Of a stretch of DNA of 42,801 bases, positions 24,701 to 31,624 are shown one piece after another. Under the pieces are notes generated by a model. The model saw only the letters and a program-made list of their open reading frames with translations, ran no database searches and was not told the origin of the DNA. The DNA lies in the NCBI GenBank assembly GCA_023250955.1, contig JAHEZQ010000035.1, positions 1-42,801 on the forward strand, given 5' to 3'. A program made the translations under genes and the position numbers. Each line of letters starts with the position of its first letter. Within the stretch, counting starts at the first letter, position 1. The DNA is from Melioribacter sp. Lineage in GTDB: Bacteria; Bacteroidota; Ignavibacteria; Ignavibacteriales; Melioribacteraceae.

Positions 24701-24964
24701 CTTTAGGTCCTTCTCAAATTCAATGATCACATTCCGGTATTGAGTATCAGCGCTGCCGGTTTTAGTTCTATGAGCTAGAGGGATATTAAATACAGTTGTT
24801 TCAGCACCAGTATCAAATTCATCGATTAATTTTGCTATTAGAGGATCTTTATCAAAGAGACGAACAAGAAGCGTTTTAAAAAGTGATTTTTTTGCCGATT
24901 CGGAATTAGCATCTTGAATATTTTTCAGGTATTCGTGAATAAGCTTTTTCGTAGGACCATTCAT
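21788..24964 (-). CDS. type IIG restriction-modification enzyme (nuclease plus N6-adenine methylase)
   Basis: This 1058-residue single-chain enzyme begins with a PD-(D/E)xK-like nuclease segment (GSADTQYRNVIIEFEKD, D73 and E82/E84). A helical linker with LGEYYTPDWLAEKIVEE (344-360) leads to a gamma-type adenine methyltransferase: motif I ILDPACGSGSF (369-379) and catalytic motif IV VVGNPPWLPY (568-577). The C-terminal third, with AEYLVAFLNSDFANLTIKD and GHRDIHKKILELPLP, is a target-recognition domain. Such proteins both cut and methylate DNA. The nuclease motif is E-F-E instead of the usual ExK, so cleavage could be weak or lost. It is the first gene of the minus-strand block, and its promoter must lie in 24965-25309. 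Confidence 0.87.
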   Translation of the reverse strand: MNGPTKKLIHEYLKNIQDANSESAKKSLFKTLLVRLFDKDPLIAKLIDEFDTGAETTVFNIPLAHRTKTGSADTQYRNVIIEFEKDLKKTETHAKEQLIEYLSGNWLSGNNLDFVLVSTDCITWKIYFPDFEKLINVDIITTGDVELEEKDSFTLTEKNGEDFYYFIDHYLFRTQAQKPTYQSIKKDFGDSSSTFLFAIRELSHYYSKIEGDSELQIAFEQWNLFLSIAYGSFKATPEVFLIHTYLSVFSKILAYAVITKHQFITDDEMKEILSGEIFNKLNVNNFIESDFYHWIAKDQHYNKLKNVFRRIATQLSDYDFTKVDEDVLKGVYQELIDIETKHKLGEYYTPDWLAEKIVEELPFKKNSMILDPACGSGSFLRAAISKIKNDFPEITLEEILSQIIGIDIHPLSVQIAKTTVLIATADRLKKLKRPINIQVFLANTLIIPADKANLFENKFDVIINKEKYELTRSLLDSSDPSFYDNAISFCENLAQMDANRNEMNELQFGESLRNNFKNNRIDKDIVDGLHRIYLALKTAIEKKQDSIWSFILQNSYKPFFLEEKFDFVVGNPPWLPYRDMNNETYQNQLLELAKKYSLVPKYSSITHLELAAIFLSHCSFTFLKKNGQIAFVLPRGFLSADHHENTRNGSAQGFRLNQIWDLKDVSPLFRITSCVMFAKKNIVSTKQAKIDLIYTDGDLKGYVISGNLPAHHVNFAEAEGYLEFQKVKWFYSQLGKRSSFSTNKVEYSTKESYYISEFMQGATLVPRNFYFVELTQTEPDDYDDRVIHVQTDQEVKKDAKEPWKEIELKMSINSQFLFRTALSKNILPFALINPTLVHLPVFIDENLHPILLPWKEIRTKGFIDSSKWFKEVEEHWDKHKTEKSKDITNLQWLNWQNKLTDQTLYKKYLVLYTASAKDANAAIVERKKIDLPFIIESKTYWFATNNKDEAEYLVAFLNSDFANLTIKDFQSTGLFGHRDIHKKILELPLPQFNSSNSTHQKISEISKTCINEVDKFIPTMANSDQIHGIKLGNARLAIRELLKEELKEIDLLLKKIIL

Positions 24965-25309
24965 TAAATTTTATTTCCTAGAAATTGAGGTGGAGGATTA
25001 TTTCCCGCAAACTTCAATTGAAAATAATATAAAAGAGACTAAGAATAAATAATTAAATAAGGACAACAACTCTTTAGAGATGGGGAAATTTAGGCATAAT
25101 TGGCATGAATGTTTTGCAAAATATTCTTATTATAAAAGTGAAAATTTGATAATTTCAGATACAGTTTATTTCTCATTTAAGGAATCATTCTTAACGAACC
25201 TTTCAACTACTTAGATCCCATGACATAGTCGGGATTCAAATCTTAAGGACCGCCGACGTAAAAAATTGTGTGTATTAATTAATTATCTCTCTATTAACCG
25301 GGGTGGAAT
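24965..25309. other. divergent promoter region of the defence block and the right-end genes
   Basis: This 345-base intergenic stretch separates the leftward restriction-methylase gene from the rightward gene at 25310. It should hold both promoters. I see only a weak palindrome with ATCCC (25215-25219) and GGGAT (25231-25235), an apparently degenerate copy of the dispersed repeat with a CCCGAT...ATCGGG stem. No gene was found. Confidence 0.5.
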
Positions 25310-26158
25310 ATGCGCATTGAAAGATTTTCGTTTACCGTTCTCAAAAAACAATTAGAGGAAATTGAACTTGATGTTGATAAAATAGAATTCATCTCTAGTG
25401 AAAAAGTAAGATGCATGAACGCGATTCAAGATATTAAGTGTGAATTAAAGAATATAGAACCGGCAGAAATAAAAATATCTGCAAAAACATCCAATCAAGA
25501 AACATCCTTAGTAGAACTACTAAATTCCGATAAGAAAATAAAACGAGCTGTAACAGTGGAGGCAATCCACGTCTGCGGCGAAAAATTGTGTGAAGAATAT
25601 TCTGATTATTTGGAAAGGATTGAAGTTCTACTCACACATCATAAGACAAAACTTGAAGCGAGAGCAACATGGATTGAATGTTCGCGAAGTGAAAAATGTG
25701 TTATGAATGAAGATGATTCGAGTGAGCGAATTATTTGGCGGAGCGGAAAAGATAATCTGCTGGGATTATTTGATTGCCTTCATAGAAATGAAATCATGCC
25801 AAAATATTCGAAGGAGGAAATTCTTATTCATTTTTCCGATGAAAAGCAGATTCCATTCTGCAGTGGATTTAATCATTCGAAAAAATTTAGTTGGTATGAC
25901 AGCGATTGTTCCTTTTCAGTATTTGTTGATGAGCTAGCAAAGCGCGGCGCGATTGATGATGAAAATAAATACAAGGTGATTACAAAACACTTTCGTAATA
26001 AAAAGGGAAATGAATTCAAGGACCTTTCACAAAAGAAGAATTACACAGAGAACTTTACTCAAACCGGAAATTTTATCAGGCGAATTCTTGATAAAATCAA
26101 TTTTTCGTTAGTGGTATATTTTTATGTTCTTTTATCATCTTTTATGTCTGGGGTATAA
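25310..26158 (+). CDS. uncharacterised mobile-element protein (RteC-like C-terminal pattern)
   Basis: This 282-residue protein is helical and charged. Residues about 145-270 (LLGLFDCLHRNEIMP, then SFSVFVDELAKRGAIDD and KVITKHFRNKKGNEFKDLSQ) resemble the C-terminal part of hypothetical proteins seen near Bacteroidota integrases, loosely RteC-like. I cannot name a function. GGTGG precedes the ATG. The last dozen residues (FYVLLSSFMSGV) are hydrophobic and are encoded inside the ATAAAAG repeat cluster, so the original C-terminus may have been altered or the tail may simply be read-through of a control region. Confidence 0.6.
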   Translation: MRIERFSFTVLKKQLEEIELDVDKIEFISSEKVRCMNAIQDIKCELKNIEPAEIKISAKTSNQETSLVELLNSDKKIKRAVTVEAIHVCGEKLCEEYSDYLERIEVLLTHHKTKLEARATWIECSRSEKCVMNEDDSSERIIWRSGKDNLLGLFDCLHRNEIMPKYSKEEILIHFSDEKQIPFCSGFNHSKKFSWYDSDCSFSVFVDELAKRGAIDDENKYKVITKHFRNKKGNEFKDLSQKKNYTENFTQTGNFIRRILDKINFSLVVYFYVLLSSFMSGV

Positions 26159-26243
26159 AAGACCATAAAGGAAATGAGGGGCTTGCTAAAATCTTTTATC
26201 CTCTTTTAGGGCAATGCCATAAAATCGTATAAAAGACGATAAA
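26120..26243. repeat. cluster of ATAAAAG heptamers in both orientations
   Basis: At least seven ATAAAAG or near-ATAAAAG words occur within about 125 bases. Reverse-complement copies are at 26120-26146 and 26191-26209; forward copies are at 26154-26170 and 26218-26243. Two forward copies share the longer word TATAAAAGACNATAAA. The cluster starts inside the 3' end of the preceding gene and ends about 75 bases before the HTH gene. It looks like an iteron or operator array. Confidence 0.7.
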
Positions 26244-26316
26244 TTCTTTTTGCTGGATTTCTATTTCATATTACTCATGTAATTAATAACTGTCATTAAT
26301 CAACATGAGGTATGAA

Positions 26317-26727
26317 ATGAAAAAGAAAAACTCCTCGGCGGTTCGACTACGCTCACCCCAGGCTTTGCTCAGTGGGACAATCCTAAAGAAACTTTCTGCA
26401 CTGGAAGAATTACTCAAGAAGAAAGATGATAAACCACTGACCTTCAAAGATGCGTGCGCTTATCTCGGTTACGCACCAAGCTATCTTTACAAATTAACCT
26501 ACCGAAAAGTAATTCCACATTACAAGCCAACAGGCAAAATGATTTTCTTTTCGAAAGCTGAACTAGATGAATGGGTTTACAAAGGCAATGTAAAATTGAG
26601 AATTGAGAATGTAGAATTAAAAGACGAGGGTGCTTCGACTTCGCTCAGCACAAAGGATCCGAATCAGATGGAAATTGAATTGAAAGAAGAGGTTGTTGTA
26701 GAGTTGCCAAGAAAGAGAAAAAGATAG
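26317..26727 (+). CDS. helix-turn-helix protein, excisionase-like
   Basis: From the ATG at 26317, with GAGG at good spacing, the protein has 136 residues. Residues about 43-90 (KPLTFKDACAYLGYAPSYLY, KLTYRKVIPHYKPTGKMIFF, SKAELDEWV) are a MerR-like HTH_17 domain of the type found in excisionases and mobile-element regulators. Two stretches are encoded by dispersed repeats: about residues 7-22 (SSAVRLRSPQALLSGTI) and about 103-110 (EGASTSLST). The protein probably controls excision or the right-end operon and may bind the adjacent ATAAAAG cluster. The integrase follows after 38 bases on the same strand. Confidence 0.8.
   Translation: MKKKNSSAVRLRSPQALLSGTILKKLSALEELLKKKDDKPLTFKDACAYLGYAPSYLYKLTYRKVIPHYKPTGKMIFFSKAELDEWVYKGNVKLRIENVELKDEGASTSLSTKDPNQMEIELKEEVVVELPRKRKR
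26341..26374 (+). repeat. dispersed repeat inserted in the HTH coding sequence, copy 1
   Basis: A GTTCGACTACGCTCACCCC-type word followed by GCTTTGCTCAGTGGG keeps the reading frame of the HTH gene. Related words are at 26631-26650 and 27824-27843. Confidence 0.6.
26631..26650 (+). repeat. dispersed repeat inserted in the HTH coding sequence, copy 2
   Basis: TGCTTCGACTTCGCTCAGCA is a partly palindromic word that encodes part of the C-terminal tail of the HTH protein in frame. Confidence 0.65.
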
Positions 26728-26765
26728 CGGTAAGCAATTAGCCGTTAGAAGAAGCGGAGTTAATA

Positions 26766-27941
26766 ATGGATGAGATATTAAAAAATATTTCTGCTGATGA
26801 CATAGAAAGACTAAAATTGTTGCTTTCAATCATTCCAGGTAGTAGACAAAAGGAAGTTGTAACGCTGAGGGTGTTTACTGAAGAGTATAAAAATCTTATT
26901 CAACATAATAAATCAGCTTCTTATCTGCGGAGTGTAAAAATTGCGTTAAACTATTTGATTGAATACTTCTCAATTAAAGAAGGTAAACCAGGATTACAAA
27001 AACCAATTGATTCAATTGAGTTAAAAAATGTTGAAAACTTTATTATTTACCTACAGCAAAAAGTTAAGAATGGATATGTTGTTTATTACAGGAATCTAAA
27101 AGCTGCATTCAATAAAGCGAGAGAATGGGGATATGTTTCTGAAAACTTTTTTATTAAAGTAAAATTACCAAAGAGACAGAAGATTGCGCCGGTGTTTATT
27201 AATAGTGATCAGTTGTCGGTTATCAGTGATCAAATAAAAAGCGAAACTGTAAAAGATTTTGTGATGATTGCGTTTTATACAGGAATGCGTTTAGATGAAA
27301 TTGTTAATCTAAGATGGAAAAATGTTGATTTGCAGAATCGAGTTATTACAGTTGGTGATGAGTATTTTACAACGAAAGGAAGAAATCAAAGGTTTATTCC
27401 GATGAGTGAAGAAGTTGTAAAAATAATTGAGAATTTAGAATTGAGACTGGAGAGTGAAAAAATTCCAGTTCATAATAAAGGACTTTGCTCAAGAGTAATT
27501 AGGTTGAACAAAACTGAAAGAGATTCTTCTCCCGATTGCATCGGGATCAGAATGACAAATGGGTTTGTGTTTAGCAAAAGTAATGGTAAGAAATTTACCG
27601 GAGATTATTTTTCCCGAAGGTTCAAAAAAACTTGCAGAAATGCAGGAATAGAAAAATCAATTCACTTCCATTCGTTAAGACATTCATTCGCATCAAATCT
27701 TGCGCAGAAGGGTGTTCCACTTTACACAATTAAAGAGCTTCTTGGTCATGCTTCAATTTCTACTACAGAAATTTATTCTCATTTGAATATGGATTCGTTG
27801 AGGGAAGCGATTGGGAAGTTAGACACTTCGGCTTCGCTCAGTGCAGGTTCACGAATTACGATGGACAAAGTAAAAGAACAAAACAATATTATCAAAAATG
27901 AAGTGAAAATATTTAGAATTAATTCCGGGGAAAAGAGATGA
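26766..27941 (+). CDS. tyrosine recombinase/integrase
   Basis: This 391-residue phage-type integrase has a SAM-like core-binding domain (about 33-130) and a catalytic domain with all six residues: R175 (TGMRLDE), K204 (TTKGRNQRF), H302 and R305 (HSLRHSF), H328 (LLGHAS) and Y337 (TEIYSHL). It should integrate and excise the element, presumably at tRNA-Thr. Three stretches are encoded by dispersed repeats: about 147-156 (SDQLSVISDQ), about 250-264 (ERDSSPDCIG region) and about 353-360 (DTSASLSA). None touches a catalytic residue. Its stop overlaps the primase start by four bases (ATGA), so both are co-translated. Confidence 0.92.
   Translation: MDEILKNISADDIERLKLLLSIIPGSRQKEVVTLRVFTEEYKNLIQHNKSASYLRSVKIALNYLIEYFSIKEGKPGLQKPIDSIELKNVENFIIYLQQKVKNGYVVYYRNLKAAFNKAREWGYVSENFFIKVKLPKRQKIAPVFINSDQLSVISDQIKSETVKDFVMIAFYTGMRLDEIVNLRWKNVDLQNRVITVGDEYFTTKGRNQRFIPMSEEVVKIIENLELRLESEKIPVHNKGLCSRVIRLNKTERDSSPDCIGIRMTNGFVFSKSNGKKFTGDYFSRRFKKTCRNAGIEKSIHFHSLRHSFASNLAQKGVPLYTIKELLGHASISTTEIYSHLNMDSLREAIGKLDTSASLSAGSRITMDKVKEQNNIIKNEVKIFRINSGEKR
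27521..27556 (+). repeat. palindromic dispersed repeat inside the integrase gene
   Basis: CCCGAT (27531-27536) and ATCGGG (27540-27545) form a perfect stem with a TGC loop, flanked by GATTCTTCT and ATCAGAATGAC. It is in frame and encodes the loop around residues 252-263, between catalytic K204 and H302. Confidence 0.75.
27824..27843 (+). repeat. dispersed repeat near the integrase C-terminus
   Basis: CACTTCGGCTTCGCTCAGTG has palindromic ends (CACT/AGTG) and keeps frame, encoding part of the tail after catalytic Y337. It is related to 26631-26650. Confidence 0.65.
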
Positions 27942-30226
27942 TGCAATTTCTGGAAATGGCGAAGATTTATAAAAATGTTTTCGGATTTAATGTTTTGCCA
28001 ATTCAAGGTAAGCGTCCTACAATCGCTTGGGAGAATTGGCAGTTGATTGAACAAACAGAAAGTGATGTTGTAAGTCTTGGCTGGAATTCAAGTGTAACCG
28101 GCATTGGCGGAATATGCGGAATAAATGATTTAAGAAACATTGATTTCGATAAAGTAACTGACCCGGGTATTGTTGAGATGATTTGTAAACGACTCGGATT
28201 AGGTGAAAAATATTTGTGGACAGTGAGAAGCGGGAGCGGTGTTGGTTATCATGTTTGGGTTAAGGTTTGTGAGAGTGAAAGATTGAAAGAGAGGTTAAAT
28301 GGTCCTAAAAGTGTTTACAGATTGTATCTGAAAGATGATGGATTATGTGATCATATTGAATTGAGGTGGAACCAATCGCAAACTGTTCTTCCCTACTCTA
28401 ACCATGATAGCGGAAACAGATATTCTTTTCTGTATGATGAACCGAAAGAACCGCCGGTTGAGATTGATGCTGATGTTTTGCTCGAATGCCTGGAAGAGTT
28501 TTGCGACTTACAGAAAGAGAAAGAAGTTCTTGAAGTTGGCAAGCGGACTTTTGAGCCGACAAGTTTTGATAAAGAAAAATTGGAAAGTGCAGTTGAGTTT
28601 TTGGAAATGAACCTTCCAAGTAATTGTTATGATGATTGGTATAGAATTGGTTTTGGTTTAGTAACTATTGGCGAGGAAGGAAGAAAATATTTTTTGAAAA
28701 TGAGTTTAGGGAATCCGCATTACCATGATTCAGAGTTTGCGATAAATAAAAAGTTTGATGAATTAATGAAGGATTTTGATGGAAGAATAACTCTTGGAAC
28801 GGTTTATCATACTGCTGAAAAGTTCGGTTGGCAAAAACCGTTTGTAAAGTTCTGGTATATCGAGAATGATAAGACACATATTTCAAAACAGAACTTCAAA
28901 AGATTTCTTGAAGAGAACGGATTCTGTAAACTGCAATTGGAACGCGGTTACATTCTGCTGAAGGTAAGTAAAAATATTGTTCGTGAGGTGGAGATTTTCA
29001 ACATAAAAGATTTTGTGATTGATTATCTGAAGCGATTAGATGATGAGCATTTCAAAGAGACACCACGAATAAAAATTATAGATGCTGTGATAAAAGGAGC
29101 TCCGCAACATTTTGTTCAGACATTTCTTGAGTTCCTTGAGACAAGAGATTTGGAATTCTTACGCGATACAAAAGAAAAAGGTTTTCTCTTTTTCTCAAAT
29201 TGTTTTGTTGAAATTTCAGAGAATAAGGTTTCGGTGAAAAGATATGAGGAGTTAGAAGGTTTTATTTGGGAAAGACAGGTAATTAATAAACGATTGATAC
29301 TTGACAAAAGAGAATCGGAGTTTGAAAGATTTACCAAAAATATTTGTAAGAATGATGAGCAGAGAGTTCTTTCTCTGCGGAGTGCAATAGGTTATTTACT
29401 TCATAATTACAAAGATTCAACGAATGCAAAAGCTGTGATCTTTCTTGATGAAAAGTTAAGTGACGGGGCTTATGGAAGAAGTGGTAAAGGATTGGTTGCA
29501 CAGGCAATCGGAAAATTAAGAAAAACAATTCGTTTGGATGGAAGGAATTTCAATTTCTCGAAGAGTTTCAGTTTTCAATCCGTCACACTTGATACTGCGA
29601 TTATAGAATTTAATGATGTAACAAAGAAATTCAATTTTGATAAACTCTTTTCTATCATAACTGATGACATAACTGTTGAGAAGAAAAACCAAAATGAAAT
29701 AATCATTCCATTTCATCAATCACCCAAAATTATTATTTCAACAAACTATACAATTGAAGGATCCGACGATTCAACAATGGACCGGCAATTTGTTATTGAG
29801 TTTTCTGATCACTACAATAAAATCCATAGACCGATTGACGAGTTCGGACACAGATTTTTTGATGAATGGAGTAATGAAGAATGGAATTACTTTCTGAATT
29901 ACATGATCGGCTGCCTTCAGCTTTATTTGAGTAAAGGATTGATTCAATGCTCACACATTAATTTGGAAAAGAAAAAACTGATTGATTCTACGAGTGAGGA
30001 GTTTGCGGAATATTTTGAAGCATTGGAACTTGGGAAAGAATTCCAGAAGAAAGAACTCTTTGAGAGTTTCAAAAATGAGTATGAAGAATATTCTGAAATG
30101 CAGTTGGTAAGGTTTACCCGGTGGTTAAAAGAAGCTGCAAAGATCAAGGGAATTAAAGTAACTGAGAGAAAGTCCGGAATAGAAAGGTATATCAAGTTAT
30201 CGACCTCACCCCTACCCTCTCCTTAA
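27938..30226 (+). CDS. prim-pol/SF3-helicase replication protein (D5-like primase-helicase)
   Basis: This 762-residue replication protein starts with a prim-pol domain (about 1-180) carrying DxD at D69/D71, an SxH-like GYHVW (H105) and E141. A PriCT-like helical segment follows (about 215-300). The C-terminal SF3 helicase has Walker A GAYGRSGKG (510-518), Walker B IIEFND (D560), sensor STN (N603) and an arginine finger in MDRQF (R616). It should prime and unwind the element's own origin, as in P4-type satellites. The start overlaps the integrase stop by four bases. The last residues (STSPLPSP) and the stop lie in a repeat that also forms the terminator, so the original C-terminus may have been replaced. 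Confidence 0.88.
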   Translation: MMQFLEMAKIYKNVFGFNVLPIQGKRPTIAWENWQLIEQTESDVVSLGWNSSVTGIGGICGINDLRNIDFDKVTDPGIVEMICKRLGLGEKYLWTVRSGSGVGYHVWVKVCESERLKERLNGPKSVYRLYLKDDGLCDHIELRWNQSQTVLPYSNHDSGNRYSFLYDEPKEPPVEIDADVLLECLEEFCDLQKEKEVLEVGKRTFEPTSFDKEKLESAVEFLEMNLPSNCYDDWYRIGFGLVTIGEEGRKYFLKMSLGNPHYHDSEFAINKKFDELMKDFDGRITLGTVYHTAEKFGWQKPFVKFWYIENDKTHISKQNFKRFLEENGFCKLQLERGYILLKVSKNIVREVEIFNIKDFVIDYLKRLDDEHFKETPRIKIIDAVIKGAPQHFVQTFLEFLETRDLEFLRDTKEKGFLFFSNCFVEISENKVSVKRYEELEGFIWERQVINKRLILDKRESEFERFTKNICKNDEQRVLSLRSAIGYLLHNYKDSTNAKAVIFLDEKLSDGAYGRSGKGLVAQAIGKLRKTIRLDGRNFNFSKSFSFQSVTLDTAIIEFNDVTKKFNFDKLFSIITDDITVEKKNQNEIIIPFHQSPKIIISTNYTIEGSDDSTMDRQFVIEFSDHYNKIHRPIDEFGHRFFDEWSNEEWNYFLNYMIGCLQLYLSKGLIQCSHINLEKKKLIDSTSEEFAEYFEALELGKEFQKKELFESFKNEYEEYSEMQLVRFTRWLKEAAKIKGIKVTERKSGIERYIKLSTSPLPSP

Positions 30227-30239
30227 AAAAAGGAGAGGG
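30215..30239 (+). terminator. terminator of the integrase-primase unit
   Basis: CCCTCTCCTT (30215-30224) pairs perfectly with AAGGAGAGGG (30230-30239) across an A-rich loop, followed by AATTTT. It overlaps the primase stop codon and is part of a common dispersed repeat type. Confidence 0.8.
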
Positions 30240-30461
30240 AATTTTAAAGGACGAGATGGACTCAAATTTTTTCGATCCATAAACGAAATGAAAATAATTG
30301 TGTCCAAGGCGTCCAAAGATTGTGGGTATAAGATGAGTTTCAATCTGTTAATAACAACATTCATTTGCAAAATAGATTAGAAATAAGACACGTTTGATTT
30401 ATTTGGAAATATTATTTAGATTTAGTCCAGATAATAATTAACCTTTAAATATGGAGAAAAA
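30227..30461. other. right junction region between the element and the metal cluster
   Basis: After the terminator there is no gene. I see a small direct repeat (GTCCAAGGC followed by GTCCAAAGA near 30301-30319). I found no clear copy of the tRNA-Thr 3' end here, so the right attachment site could not be placed. Confidence 0.4.
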
Positions 30462-31268
30462 ATGAATAAATATGGTATAAATTCATATTTTATATTAATC
30501 CTATCTTTTATAATAATACCTCTTTTTACATCAAATAAAGTAATAGCAGATAAAAAGTATTTCGGGAGATCATATACATCTTATACTCTTCCCTCTAACG
30601 CACTTGAGTTTGAATTTTGGCAAACAGGACGCATCGATAAAGGAGCCGGATTGTATTACCGCTGGCAACCTCGATTTGAAGTTGAATATGGAGTCACCGA
30701 TCGACTAACTGCTTCGATTTATTTCAATTTTAATGAAGTGAAGAGTAGTGAAAACACCATTTCTTCTGAATCGCTTGGACTTGAGACTACATCTTTCGAG
30801 TTTAGATATCGATTGTCCAATCCGAATGAGTATTTTTTAGATCCGGCACTTTATTTTGAGTTCGGATATGGTGGCGATAAGATTTCCTACGAACCAAAAA
30901 TATTGCTGAGCAAGAGATTTGATAAATTTACTTCGGTAGTCAATATTATTTCAGAAGTTGAAAGAAATATTGTTGATCAGGAAACAGAATCTGCGTTTGA
31001 ACTTACTATGGGGCTTTCATACGAGATCAATAAAAATATATCCATTGGACTTGAGTTTAGAAATGACAGAAACTATAAAAAGATTTATGAGAAGGAAGAA
31101 AATCAGGCAAGTTTTATAGGACCAACAATAAGTTTTCAGTCGGATAGAATTTATTTTGTTGTAAATTTTTTAGCTCAGATTGGCGGAAGCCCCGCAACTA
31201 ATAACAATTTAGAATTGTCTTCACACGAGAAGTATGAGATAAGAACAATACTTGGAATTGAATTATGA
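30462..31268 (+). CDS. outer-membrane beta-barrel-like protein of the metal cluster
   Basis: This 268-residue protein has an N-terminal signal peptide (about 1-29) and a body of repeated amphipathic strands with aromatic residues at strand ends (SYTLPSNALEFEFWQTGRID, FEFRYRLSNPNEYFL, FELTMGLSYEINKNISIGLE). It looks like a small outer-membrane barrel or transporter-like protein; I do not recognise a named family. It opens the efflux-gene series, and the next gene overlaps its stop by four bases (ATGA), so it is translated with the cytochrome lipoprotein. An accessory role in metal sensing or export is inferred only from context. Confidence 0.65.
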   Translation: MNKYGINSYFILILSFIIIPLFTSNKVIADKKYFGRSYTSYTLPSNALEFEFWQTGRIDKGAGLYYRWQPRFEVEYGVTDRLTASIYFNFNEVKSSENTISSESLGLETTSFEFRYRLSNPNEYFLDPALYFEFGYGGDKISYEPKILLSKRFDKFTSVVNIISEVERNIVDQETESAFELTMGLSYEINKNISIGLEFRNDRNYKKIYEKEENQASFIGPTISFQSDRIYFVVNFLAQIGGSPATNNNLELSSHEKYEIRTILGIEL

Positions 31269-31522
31269 AATATCTTCTCATTGTATTTTTTTTAATTATC
31301 GTCGGATGTTCAGTGAGTAAAGATTTTACGATCATGAGAGAAGAACTATATTATGAAAAGTGTGGCGGATGTCACCGATTATACTCGAAGCAGGAATTTA
31401 CCAATGAGAAATGGCAGAGCGAAGTTGAAGAAATGAGCAAAAAAGCAAAACTAAGTGAGGATGAAAAAAGGATGATAATTGAGTATTTGACCAATAATAA
31501 TTTGCAAGGAACTAAACCTTGA
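31265..31522 (+). CDS. mono-haem c-type cytochrome-like lipoprotein
   Basis: This 85-residue protein has a lipoprotein signal (IIVGC, lipidated C15) and one haem c motif CGGCH (C33, C36, H37). M57 and M70 are candidate distal ligands; M70 lies in the C-terminal helix where cytochromes usually place theirs. It would be membrane-tethered in the periplasm and carry electrons. It overlaps the preceding gene. A c-type cytochrome within a metal-efflux operon is uncommon; together with the CcmE-like protein further on, it hints at a link to haem or redox chemistry. Confidence 0.75.
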   Translation: MKYLLIVFFLIIVGCSVSKDFTIMREELYYEKCGGCHRLYSKQEFTNEKWQSEVEEMSKKAKLSEDEKRMIIEYLTNNNLQGTKP

Positions 31523-31624
31523 TGATGTTTAACGAATATTAAGTAAAAACAAAAATGTAATTGTTTGAAACTAATATCTTGATCTGGTTGTTTTAAGAGG
31601 TAGAAAGCCATAGGTTTGGTCCGG

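Noticed and set aside
7754-30226. A complete prophage
   Set aside because: No terminase, portal, capsid or tail genes are present among the readable frames.
7473-30240. A retron or diversity-generating retroelement, suggested by the structured DNA and RNase H
   Set aside because: No reverse transcriptase frame was found on either strand, and no template/variable repeat pair was seen.
30227-30461. A right attachment site matching the tRNA-Thr 3' end
   Set aside because: TTCGATCCAT near 30272 resembles TTCGAGTCCCAT only loosely, which is not enough to call a direct repeat.
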